From positions 30,351,764-30,415,763 of the forward strand of contig NC_088306.1 in the NCBI RefSeq assembly GCF_032854445.1: DNA of 64,000 bases, written 5' to 3'. The translations under genes were made by a program, and so were the position numbers. Below, one piece after another: positions 46,116 through 57,800 of this stretch (within the stretch, counting starts at the first letter, position 1; each line of letters starts with the position of its first letter). This DNA is from Liolophura sinensis (taxonomy: Eukaryota > Mollusca > Polyplacophora > Chitonida > Chitonidae). Below the pieces are notes generated by a model. That model ran no database searches, was not told the origin of the DNA, and saw nothing but the letters and a program-made list of their open reading frames with translations.

Positions 46116-47429
46116 ACCATAACAAACTGTCGACAAAATTACACAAGTACAATGAATGGGTGTTTTCAACAGAAAATTGAATATGACCATTGACGTCAAT
46201 AATTATTTTAGAGTTGTCCTGGAGGTGGTGAGAAAAAAACATATTCACTCCGCGTGGAATGTGGAATAATAGAACGGTTGACCTCAATCAAGTGGCACAG
46301 AGACGATTGTAAAGCTTGATTATGTCCACGATAATCAATGCCGAAATGCATAAAATTTCCTACACAAGGTACTGTTGTTGATCACCGTTACTAATGTAAA
46401 CAGAACTCAAGCGTGTGGTTAGCCGCTATAAGCGGCTCAGGTGTCGTCCAGGTACCTAGGGTAATGAAGTCCACAGATCGATAGCCCGCTGATCTGCAGG
46501 TAGAGGGGTATGTTGAGTTCCAGCCTTTCTAAAAATATCCATAAAGATCAAACGAAGTCTCATAATGTCCAGTCTAGGGTTAAACTTGAATTAATTCCTC
46601 AATTTTCCTCCTGAAACAGAACATGGAAGCTCGAAATGGGTTTGAGTTGATACAATGTTCTGATGACAACGTGATAATAGAACATTATTATGATTGCACC
46701 TCTTCACCCGATAAGTATGTCGCCACTTGACATTCTTGACAGCTATGAACGCTCTGATCCTGACAGCGATGAACATATAGTATTTGGCACAGTTCTTAAC
46801 ACCTGACAGTATCACCAAAGCATGTACGGTTTATAAAAACACAGCTAGCTAGCGAACAGCTCACCACTATGACACCTTAAACAGCCTTCTAGATCCCCTA
46901 ATCATTCACAATGAGACATAGGTATACAAAACGCTCAACGGGAACTTTCTATCAATCAACAGCAATGTTAATAAACCATTTATCACACGTCTAATTAGCA
47001 TTGAATTTTTCGAACTGTTGTGTGTTACCATCACATTCATTAAACACCGCCGTAATATGAAAACAAAACACTTTGAATGAATGAATGAATGGTGAAATAC
47101 CGCAACCCTGTTTTGTCTGCGTGTACGCTTGAAAGAAAGTCAGAATATTCTACGTCGAATCTTCTCTCCTATACCGCATATGCTTAGATGACTCACAAAG
47201 ACTACTACACCTGCTTGCCACTGAAAGCGCCTCGCAGCTCTTTACGCGGTCGATAACGTCTTTAATCTTCAGTGGAGACCCGTTTGTCAAGTGTTCACCA
47301 ATTCGCTACATCTGAACTAGAAAATTCCTGTTGGTGGACAAAGCATCCCCAGGGCCTGGCCCTTTTGTATTGTTTTTCTCGTTATTGTGGTGTTAAATGT
47401 CTTGATAACACAACATTCCAGACCAGTAG
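46116..47429. other. Non-coding stretch
   Basis: Nothing supportable was seen. Confidence 0.4.
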
Positions 47430-47650
47430 TTATTCCAGACCAGTGACATCTATTACATTTCTATGGACGTCTCTCTACCAAACTCCGCTTGGGGGCTGGT
47501 GCTACTGGGCGTGTAAGTTGCTATAGTTTAAGCTTTTACGTTAACAGTTTACACGTACAATAAAACCATAACTCAGGTGATTAACAAACAATCGGACTCC
47601 ACTGGTTATGACTGACCATTTTACCCATTATCACACTGCTATAGTTCACT
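47430..47650 (+). repeat. Dispersed repeat family A
   Basis: ctactgggcgtgtaagttgc, aataaaaccataactcaggt, and cggactccactggttatgac with cattatcacactgc follow the same block order as at 31010-31210. Confidence 0.7.
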
Positions 47651-49018
47651 CCATATCACTGCTTTACACTTTCCATTATACAAATATCCATTGTTGAAAT
47701 TGAATAGGTCACGTGATTTCATAGCGCTGGCAAACCTACACTGGTTTTTCCAGCTTGCGATGGCAATTTTTTTAAAAAGCGCGAACTCACTGCCAGAATA
47801 GCGATAAGATGGACATAGGGATTAAAAAGAATTTCATGATTCGGTATTTTTTTTTACATATATTTTAGATAGAGACAGCCTGTAAATGAAGTATAAATTA
47901 GGTCAAAGGCAATTTCATGAAGATTCAAAATATGCTTTTCACGATGGATTTTGGGGGTGATATTGAACGAGCTGAAGTAGGGTGACGTTTCAGTTTTTTT
48001 CTTGCTGATATAAAGAGAATACTTGGTATATTTCCATTTTAAATACGAATATGCTTCTAGTACGAGTACACTAATTATGCAGATGACATTTAGAAGATCA
48101 ATGAAACGATGGCGTCACTTTCAGCTTTTTTTGAGACAGCTAAAAATCTCAACCTTCATTTGCATTTTACACAATGTAAAAAAAAAAACATATGTAAAAA
48201 AAATTAACACAAAATTGTCTTTTAAGTGATGCGTCTTGTTCTACTGAAGAGGTGGCCAAGTGGCAAGTGTCCAGCAAGCCTTGTACCATTACATGTACAC
48301 GTAGTCTCAATACTATGAAACTGATGACAGAATTACCCCATTCAATTCATGCGGGGACAAGTCTCATGGTTAATGCCTATCAATCTGTTACTGACATTCC
48401 GGCGTTAAGCATGCCAGTCGCACGCACGCTCGTGAGTTGGGTACATCTGTGGCATGCTAACAAGTGGCAGAAGGAGTGTCCGTGTGCTGGTCAGGCTGAC
48501 TGGTCTCCACATGGTCATCTTTCATGACTAACTCAGCCTGTGAGTAAACTCACTGTGCGTGGTCATTTGAAATTGGGCCACTTGTTTTGAGGAAAACAAA
48601 TCCATCACTATGCGAACGTGCCCATAAATCGTTTGCCTCGGGTTCGCTTAAAACGAACGAAACGAACGCTCACTCAATCGATGGGTGTCGAGTTCGCTAC
48701 CTTTCTTCGAATCTCGACTACGACGACACCCTTCACAGATAAGAAGAGTCAGGATACCGTCCAGCAGTATTAACCACGTAAATCTTTTCTACACGGCACG
48801 TTGACAACGTAATAAATTAAACACAAAATTAGTATAAGAATCTTTTTCGTTTTTTTTTTGTTTTAATTTAGCTTTCACAACCTATAGACATTTGTTGTTA
48901 TGTAGCATGATAAACAGGGAACTCTCCACCCAGCGTGTCTCAAATTTTGTCTCCATAGCCTCTCTTGTATGGGGGTCCACATGTCATTGGAACTCATCTG
49001 TGAAATTGCCATTTCACA
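47651..49018. other. Non-coding stretch
   Basis: No gene is supported. A 91-codon frame at 48252-48527 is not recognised. Confidence 0.4.
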
Positions 49019-49020
49019 GA

Positions 49021-49295
49021 TGAGCCTGCGTGGCTCAGTTGGTTAGCGCGCTAGAGCAGCGCAATGACCCAGGGGCCTCTCACCAATGTGGTCGCTGTGA
49101 GTTCATGTCCAGCTCATGTTGGCTTCCTCTCCTGCCGTACGTGGGAAGGTCTTCAAGCAACCTGCGGATGGTCGTGGGTTTTCCCCGGGCTCTGCTCGGT
49201 TTCCTCCCACCGTAATGCTGGCCGCCGTTGTACAAGTGAAATATTCTTGAGTACGGCGTAAACACCTGTCAAATAAATAAATAAATGAATAATGC
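49021..49295 (+). mobile_element. SINE family 1, near full length
   Basis: gagcctgcgtggctcagttg gttagcgcgctagagcagcg, B-box gtgagttcatgtccagc, core cctgcggatggtcgtgggtt, tail gtgaaatattcttgagtacg and (aaat)n. Confidence 0.93.
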
Positions 49296-50515
49296 AGCCC
49301 GTCATATGAATAAAGCTCTTGAATAGAGCGTGCGAGGGTAAAACAATTGTGCCCGGTCACGGAAGAGACTTCCCTTTACTGGCCACGTGTCCACCTTGAC
49401 ATGAATGACATCACTCTGACAGCTCGTTGTGAAGAATGAGAAGGGTAAGGAAGCGCGCTGGGAGGGCATTAATTCGTCGAATATTATTTATCTTTACAAA
49501 CTATTTTACAAAACGAATAGAAGTCAAGAAAGATTGTTTCTAATTTATCTACAGTAGAATTTGTATTCATCTACCTACATTTCTGTCCTAATGACTTCAA
49601 AGCCCACTGTTATTAAACTATCTCTCAGTCTTTGGGTAGGGTGGCGAGTTTTTGATGCCGGGAAAGGCTGTAAGCAGTATGACAAAAAGTACAAACAACG
49701 TTCGCTAAACTGACAACAAAGTTCAGCGGTTCGACCTAATCGAAAAGATTAAAGGCCTCATTTCCTGATTCCCAGACTGCTCACCAGAACTCACGTGAAA
49801 TCTGTAGAGGTAAAATGTGAGAATACTGGTCACCCATCATAAACAACCACGTACATTTCATGTGGCACCTGCATCCCTATAAGATGTGAGGTTCTGGAAG
49901 GTATCACTCAATTTGCGATACAACACGATTGCCTATCCTGATAATTTCTGCAGTACATTTAGAATTCCGAAGAATTGCACAATCCATATATCCGTATTTA
50001 TATATGAACTAATTACCCTAAAGGTATGCTCGAAGATACAAATGATGCAGTATGGCTTGGAGTAAATTCCATTTCCAGTAAATACGTTACCTCCTCTCCC
50101 ATCCCTTGGAAGCCTCAACCCAGACTTAGATTGAGCCGAACTATCTTCTTGACAAACTTTTCAGTTGAACGATAGCAACACAAACTATAAAATGTATATG
50201 GATTACAAGAGATTGAACTACAACTGGTACAGGTATTTACTTTAGAAATTATTAGTAAATAACAAACACAAAACAAAAGGCATGATTAAAATATCGTTTG
50301 AGAATTCCGACAAAAGCTGAAGTTGACAGATTGTATGTATCCTGCTGTGAAATGAAGAAATGTGCACGTTTTGTTTCACCAAGTCTCGCTGTGAGTAGTC
50401 CCAAGGCTGGATATAACGTTCAGTTCATATTAGATGATTTAAATATTCTTTATTAGATCTAAAGCACAGATTTGGACAAACACCCATCGCACAATATAGT
50501 TGTCAGCACTCGACA
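49296..50515. other. Non-coding stretch
   Basis: Nothing supportable was seen. Confidence 0.4.
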
Positions 50516-50534
50516 TCGGCTGGAACGAAACCTG

Positions 50535-50905
50535 CAGGACCTGGTATGACTCGGTACACATGCACTTACTTGTACTGTGTAACCTAAGCCTGTATGACTC
50601 GGCACACGTGTACTTGTACAACGTAGCCTAGGCCTGTATGACTCGGCGCACGTGTAGTTGTACGGTGCCGCCTAGGTCTGTATGACTTGGCACAAGTGTA
50701 CTTGTACCGTGCAGCCTAGGCCTGTATGACTCGGCACACATGTACTTGTACCGTGCAGCCTAGGCCTGTATGACTCGGCACACGTGTATCACGCAGCCAA
50801 GGCCTGTATGACTCGGCACACGTGTCCTTGTATGATGTCGCCTAGGCCTGTATGACTCGGCACAAGTGTACTTGTACGGTGTAGCCCAGACCTGTATGAC
50901 TTTCT
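50535..50905. repeat. 44-bp minisatellite
   Basis: Eight to nine copies of cctgtatgactcggcacacg + tgtacttgtaccgtgcagcc + tagg, with tatgac at 50637, 50681, 50725 and 50769. Confidence 0.95.
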
Positions 50906-51581
50906 GACATGTATATTAGGTATCAGCATGTCCGGGAATATCGTGAAAATATTTGAGCTTTATTTTGTAAAGGTTTCACCAGTTGAACCACTGTTGTTGT
51001 TGTTTCTTGTGTAAACTCGCGTTAAAAGCCTCTTTATCGATCGCCGGGTTTACAATGCAATATTTAAGCGTATCACTACGCAGTGGTTGACCGATCGTTT
51101 AAACCGAATGGGCAAATGAAGGGTGTAGGTTTTTCGGAGGCAAAAAAAAAAAAACTAAACGAATACAAACGATTTATGGGGACGGTCGATAATAAATAAG
51201 TTATACAAATAAAATAGGTTTTGGGAACATGTTCTCAATGATCATCTTTTTGCACAGTTTTACTTTCGTTTATGACTTCCATCACTTTATACGGTGTTCA
51301 TAATTATATATGGGAAATTTCATGCGTAAGATGCCAAAGGTCCGTGGTTTACGTGTATCCCAGACACTCCGGTTTACCCTTGTTATACTTACTGACAGGT
51401 ATTGAATAAGTAAAAAGTTCCTGAATATGGCTTTAAACAACAACCAACAAACAAAAAACAACCCAATGAATTCATGATAAAAACCAAACTTTTTTCTGGT
51501 AAAATGATACAGTGAATCAAAGACAGTGCAGCTGTCTACAATGCTCTTATCTCAATGAGTAGGAAACTCTGATTCCACTCT

Positions 51582-51587
51582 TTTATT
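51582..51587 (-). terminator. Candidate polyadenylation signal (AATAAA) for TMEM256
   Basis: tttatt on the plus strand is AATAAA on the gene's strand, about 265 bases past the stop codon. Confidence 0.35.
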
Positions 51588-51852
51588 GAGCACACAAAAG
51601 CTTTTTTTTCACAAAATAATTCAAACATCCAGACCTATGACGGGATATGGGTCACCCTCGATTGTTTTCTACCGTTGTTTCGCCGATTAGAAACAAACAT
51701 TTATAGCATTTAAAAATCAAATTCATAATTCTAAATGACTCCTTACATACCACTGTATAATTCTCTTCTATTAAACGGCAGATTTATCACCTTTTCACAA
51801 TTTTTTTCATTTTTCTAAGGCTAACGTGATTGTACATCAAAAGGCAAATTGA

Positions 51853-54800
51853 TCAAAACACCATGGCAAGCCATCCCAGGATTAAGGCCATTCCGCCGTA
51901 CGGAGTTACCGTTCTTACTCGAGTGTTCCCTGACAACGCATGACAATAGCAGCTTCCGCTGAAAAGGATAATTCCCATACACATCAAAGTACCGACCTGA
52001 AAAAAAAAAAAAACGACAACCAAGTTTATACACGAAGACCGCCAATATGACACAACAACATCATACACGAACCAACAGTCTATCAACAACACACCTGCCA
52101 GCGTGTGCCAAAAACAGTTTATCAACAAAACACCAGCTAGCGTTTGCCAAAAACAGTCTATCAACAAAGCACCAGCCAGCGTGTGCAACAAACAGCCACA
52201 ATGAATCCTAAACTTTATCATAAGAAATACTTGATTAACTTGTCATTCCAGCTTATGTTCCGATTTTAAGCACAGATATATTTAAGTGATTGATATTTCA
52301 AGAAAAGCACAATGATTCCACTGCTGTTAAATGCTTAAACACGACATTTTGTCTGTAATTTGGCGCTAAAATGGTCTCATCTGGCATATGGAAAAACTCT
52401 CAACTGTTTTAGGTAAGCAAAAGTTAGTTGCCACTGTAGACGGCCACTTCTGTGCCTATATCGTATTTAGACCAATCGTATTGCGTCCGTTTGAAATATC
52501 CATAACCATTGTCAGCTTCATCATGTATCGATTGTGTCAGGTAACAAAAGAAAAACGTAAACAACCACTGCCACTATTTCTATCTATCTACCGTCCAAGG
52601 GAAACCAATAAGATTCTCTGGACCAGAACAATAACCTCTCTGGACCAGGACAATAACCTTCCTGGACCAGGACAATAACCTCTCTGGACCAGAACAATAA
52701 CCTCTCTGGACCAGGACAATAACCTTCCTGGACCAGGACAATAACCTTTCCGGACCAGAACAATAACCTTTCTGGACCAGAACAATAACCTCTCTGGACC
52801 AGAACAATAACCTCTCTGGACCAAAACAATAACCTTTCTGGACCAGAACAATAACCTCTCTGGACCTCTCAATAACCAAAGATCAACCAGAATTCCTACT
52901 AAACCTACAGTTTTTATTTTCCAGTAGAATATTGAGAGAAAATGCTTTTGTGTGAACGTCAGAGGTGCAACATCGACATTAAATCGTAAATCAACATACT
53001 GGTAAAACGGGCATAAATTCTATTAAAAGAACTAAATAAACCTTTCTCGATGATAAGATTTTGTTTGTTTTATTCACCCCACAAACATTTTTAGTGTATA
53101 CCACATATACCTAGCCTAAGTGACAGAAAATACAATTGTCGACAAACTGTTATTTATTTACTTGTTTCTTTGATGAGAGTTTTACGCTGTATTCAAGAAT
53201 ATTTCACTTATACGACGACCAGCATCATGGGGGGTGGGGGGAGGGGGAAGGTACCAGGCCCATCCGCAGATTGCTGGAAGCCCTTCCCACGTATATGTAA
53301 GACCATCTTCATTTAATCAAGCTAGTGGTGTCCAACCTTGATTTGCTGGGCCTTATTAAGTCTTCCAAGTCCTGAACTTTCCTTGATAAATATACATGAT
53401 TCATAGCCCAATCAGATTCCACGACAGGCACCTTAGTTACGGGCGCTGATAGAAGTTCAAAACAGCATGGGATGTGGCTGTAGTGGCCGAAATAAACTTA
53501 CTTCACAGTACACGTAGAAGGAGTGCTGGCGAAAAACAAATTCCCTACACACCGACTTGTTAACGGTTATCGGGGAACGGTCATCTTGAGGCAAACTAAG
53601 CATGACAGAAATTAGTGGCGACACAGTAACAACACGGGCTGCATCGGCTGTTTGACCACTTTCGCTATCACTCGTCTGATAGTACAGTGACTTTTCACTG
53701 GATGTTCCTTTCGATAAGGGCACATCAACGTTCAGATCACTGCTTTTTGCTGATGTATAATGTTGGGTCACGGAATGAATCATGTCCAAGTTACATACAT
53801 TTGCTTTGAAACGAGGAAATACATTATTATTGCCAACAAATACCCTGGCGGAAGTACATGAACGTGGGCCGCAATGTCATTGGCCATCGAAATACGAGAG
53901 TTTTAATTGTGCAGTAAAGCCAGGGTGATTAAGAAGCCTATAGCACAGTGCCAAACTTGCTGGCAGGAAGGCCATGTCAGCCTATAGCACAGTGCCAACC
54001 TAGCTGGCAGGAAGGCCATGTCAGCCTATAGCACAGTGCCAACCTAGTTGGCAGGAAGGCCATGGCAGCCTATAGCACAGTGCCAACCTAGCTGACAGGA
54101 AGGCCATGTCAGCCTATAGCACAGTGCCAACCTAGCTGGCAGGAAGGCCATGTCAGCCTATAGCACAGTGCCAACCTAGTTGGCAGGAAGGCCATGTCAG
54201 CCTATAGCACAGTGCCAACCTTGCTGGCAGGAAGGCCATGTCAGCCTATAGCACAGTGCCAACCTAGTTGGCAGGAAGGCCATGTCAGCCTATAGCACAG
54301 TGCCAACCTTGCTGGCAGGAAGGCCATGGCAGCCTATAGCACAGCGCCAACCTTGCTGGCAGGAATGCGATATCAGACCGAAGAGGAACCAACAGCGATC
54401 GCAATGATGAAAGCGCCTTGGTCATTGTCCTGCTCAAGCATCACGGAGTATCCCTTCTCCACCGCTCTCCCGATAATGTTATCATTTGTGTCAGTGACCT
54501 ACCTCACCAGTGAATGCAATCTTTCGCTCAAGGTTATCTCTGCCTTAAGTGAACATTATATTTCATCCTTAACTCCAATTTTCAAGAGTTCTCAAAAATA
54601 ATACTGCAGTATTGGCCCATGCATATATAAATATCCCAGGGATGCTTGTACATATACTTACCAGCCTAGGCCTTCTAGTCAATGGTACACCTAGCAACGC
54701 CACGGAATGCACGAGATGCATTTGGTTGGCATTGTCAAAGGCCTGCGTGAAAAGAAGCCATAGAAACACCATTACAATAACAACAACTGGGCATCCTGAT

Positions 54801-57800
54801 GAGCAAACATTTGCTCAAAAAGACCACAAACAAAAGCTCAAAAGATTCCAAGACCCTGGGAGAAAACGAAAGTGGACTACTAGGCTTCTATTGATTTGCG
54901 TTTAGCCTGCAATAACAGGTATTTGGGAACATGAAACGTAGAATTGTATACATTGCCGGAAGAATGGGGCATTATTTGATTTCTGTGGTCTGATTGGTGC
55001 TTTAAGCTGAGATAAGCTGGAAACATTTCACGTCTAAAGAAGGCGGTCAGATTTGTGGGTGAGCCGAAAGCGGTCAACAGATGCTGGATCTGAACTCTCT
55101 ACCTAACCTTTACTATTCGGCTAACTGAAGTCCATTAACATATAGCCGCTACAGTGAACACCAATCAACAGCTCATTTGTGCTCCCAAACCAGTCGTCCA
55201 AAGTAAAATATTCCAGTTGAAAAAGCACATAATCATGTTTGTTTCCTTTTATCCTTGACGTCGAATATTTCATTGTAATAAATGTACATAGCTGTAAGGA
55301 GCGTTAATTCAAATTCTACTATACTATTGCTACATATATCGTTGATTTTAATAACCATCAGGCCATTTACTGGCACTACCCTAAACATTCCTGTACGTTA
55401 CGAAGCAACGGTCGTCATGAATATCGTCTTCAAAATGCTTTTCGGGAGATCTGATGCCAATGCTCAAGAACCAAAGTCTTCAGCTGAGTGCAAAATCTCT
55501 CTTATGGCCCACATCTACACGTGTAAATGTAGCTCAACAGAATTACGGTGTGTAAGTACAAGTACGTGTTGCCAGGTCGCGGAATAGCGTCATGATGATT
55601 CCCTTCCTTCCTCTATGTAGTGTATTCCGTGCATTCAACGACATTCCTAAGCGACGGTTTCAGTATTCCTTAAAACCTACAAAACTACATCTCCAGCTGA
55701 TAACTGACAATTCATTAGAGCCCTCTGACAGAAATAAACTGGCTGCAATAAAACGCAAAATAAAATGCAATTAAACAGTTGGAAATTGAGTCAAAGACAA
55801 AGCAATCCATTTTATTGACTTTGACATTAGGTTACCACCGGAAACTAGGGTATCATCGTTTTTGTTCCGGCTTCCGCGCCAAACTGGCTGCTCTAAAGAG
55901 TTGGTCTGGTGACGTGTGGTCACAGACTAAAGGTTTTCGCTAGTCTGTGCAGACATAAACGTTACGGTCTATTAATCGATTACGATAAATTCAGCTTGTT
56001 TATAGCAGTTCTGAGGAGGATAAAACAAATTAACCCCGGTCTTCTCTGCAACGTACGACGTTAGTACCCAAGCGTTCGTTCTTTCTTTGTAATATAACCC
56101 TAAAATGCAGGGGGCCTCCGTGGCTCAGTCGGTTAGCGCGCTAGCGCAGCGTAATGACCCAGGAGCCTCTCAACAATGCGGTCGCTATTCATGTCATGCT
56201 GGCTTCCTCTCCGGTCGTAAGTGGGAAAGTCTTCCGGCAACCTGCGGATGGTCGTGGGTTCCCCCCGGGCTGTGCCCGGTTTCCTCCCACCATAATGCTG
56301 GCCGCCGTCGTATAAGTGAAATATTCTTGAGTACGGCGTAAAACACCAATCAAATAATGAATAAATAAACCTAAAATGCAGCTGATCACGTGGCAAAACG
56401 TATATAATAAGGGCCACATCTGACAGCAGCGAAGGTTGTTACGTGTAAGTGCTCGTGATAACGAGCAGAACAGCTATAGGAAGTAAATCACGTCAAAAAA
56501 ATTGCCCAGATAGCTCTTCCTTTATTGAAGCACTTCAGGAAATGTCTAAATTACGCAACAAGACATGCAGTCAAAACTGTACCATATTCAAGGAAATGTT
56601 TTCTTCAAGCCTCATTGCCCAAAGCAAATAACATGGACACAATGTTTTAGCATCTCGGAACGAACGCCGAACGATGCAAACTAAACTCAACATCTACATT
56701 TTTTTTCATTTGCATGTACCTCAATCTGATATTGTAAATTACTGGATGGATACACGGATGTGTATTAGTTGTGGAAGCCTGTGAGTTTCTGACATAACAC
56801 TGGGGTAGGGTGGTGCATGGTGGCGTGGAGAAAGGGTGGTGGATGGGTTAAAACCAAAAGCGACTTGCAGTCGTACGCTTTGACGTCAATACTATTAAGG
56901 CTCACTGAATATTTATCGAATGCCAGGAAACCTACCAATATCTGTGACGGTTCGACGTTTGGCTTCTTCTTGAAAGCTGCAAAGACAAAACAATCTTTAA
57001 GCATCAGTTATTTTACGGACCCTGATGCATTTGAAGACCTTTGAAGACGGAGTAGATTAACTACTCATGAGAGAGACGGGGCGACATAGAGCTCACGGCT
57101 CTAACAAGTCCATAAACTTTCATCTTGGGTTGTATTCTGTAAAAGTTGGTTTGAAAGCTTCCATGGCTTATGTCTGCTGGATTCTCGGTCGAGACGTCAA
57201 GACGTCTGCAACCACTGAGGTCGTGTGTTCGAATTCAGCCTAAGACTGCTCAAGTGCTTTACTTTCTTCCTAGTTTCTTTTCTCATCAACGAGACCATCG
57301 TATTCGTCCATTATTGTATGATGAGTGGTGAATAAAAGACCAATAACACAAATAAAGTAATAAATTAACAAACTAAAAACTGCGACACCTTACCTGCCAC
57401 AGTAAGTGCTGTACGTCTCTCAGGTACACGGTTATATCATTTGAAATCTCATTACACTGCATGAAAACTGTCAAAGTGGGGAAAGAATCGGGATCGAAAA
57501 ACAAATTCCATAAAATCAATATTCGAGACAAGACATTTATATAACATCTTGGGAAGAATGCACACCATTCAGGGCTGATGGTTACTTCTGATACGAATAT
57601 CCTGTAAGCACACGGAACAGGTTTCTTCCAAGGCTGATGAGACATGCGCCGTAGAGTATGGCATCATGAAAACTCTTTATTTTAGAGAGCCAAACGGGTC
57701 AATTAGCGGGCACCAACCCGTTGCCTCAAAGAGAAACACACATCACCCATCGTGATATGTAAGATCTATGGAAAAGATTACTGAAGCCTTTGATCCATAC

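Noticed and set aside
48252-48527. 91-codon forward frame
   Set aside because: There is no family resemblance, no splice context and no repeats explaining it; likely chance.
55282-55587. 101-codon forward frame within a TMEM256 intron
   Set aside because: No recognisable domain; opposite strand to the gene; likely chance.
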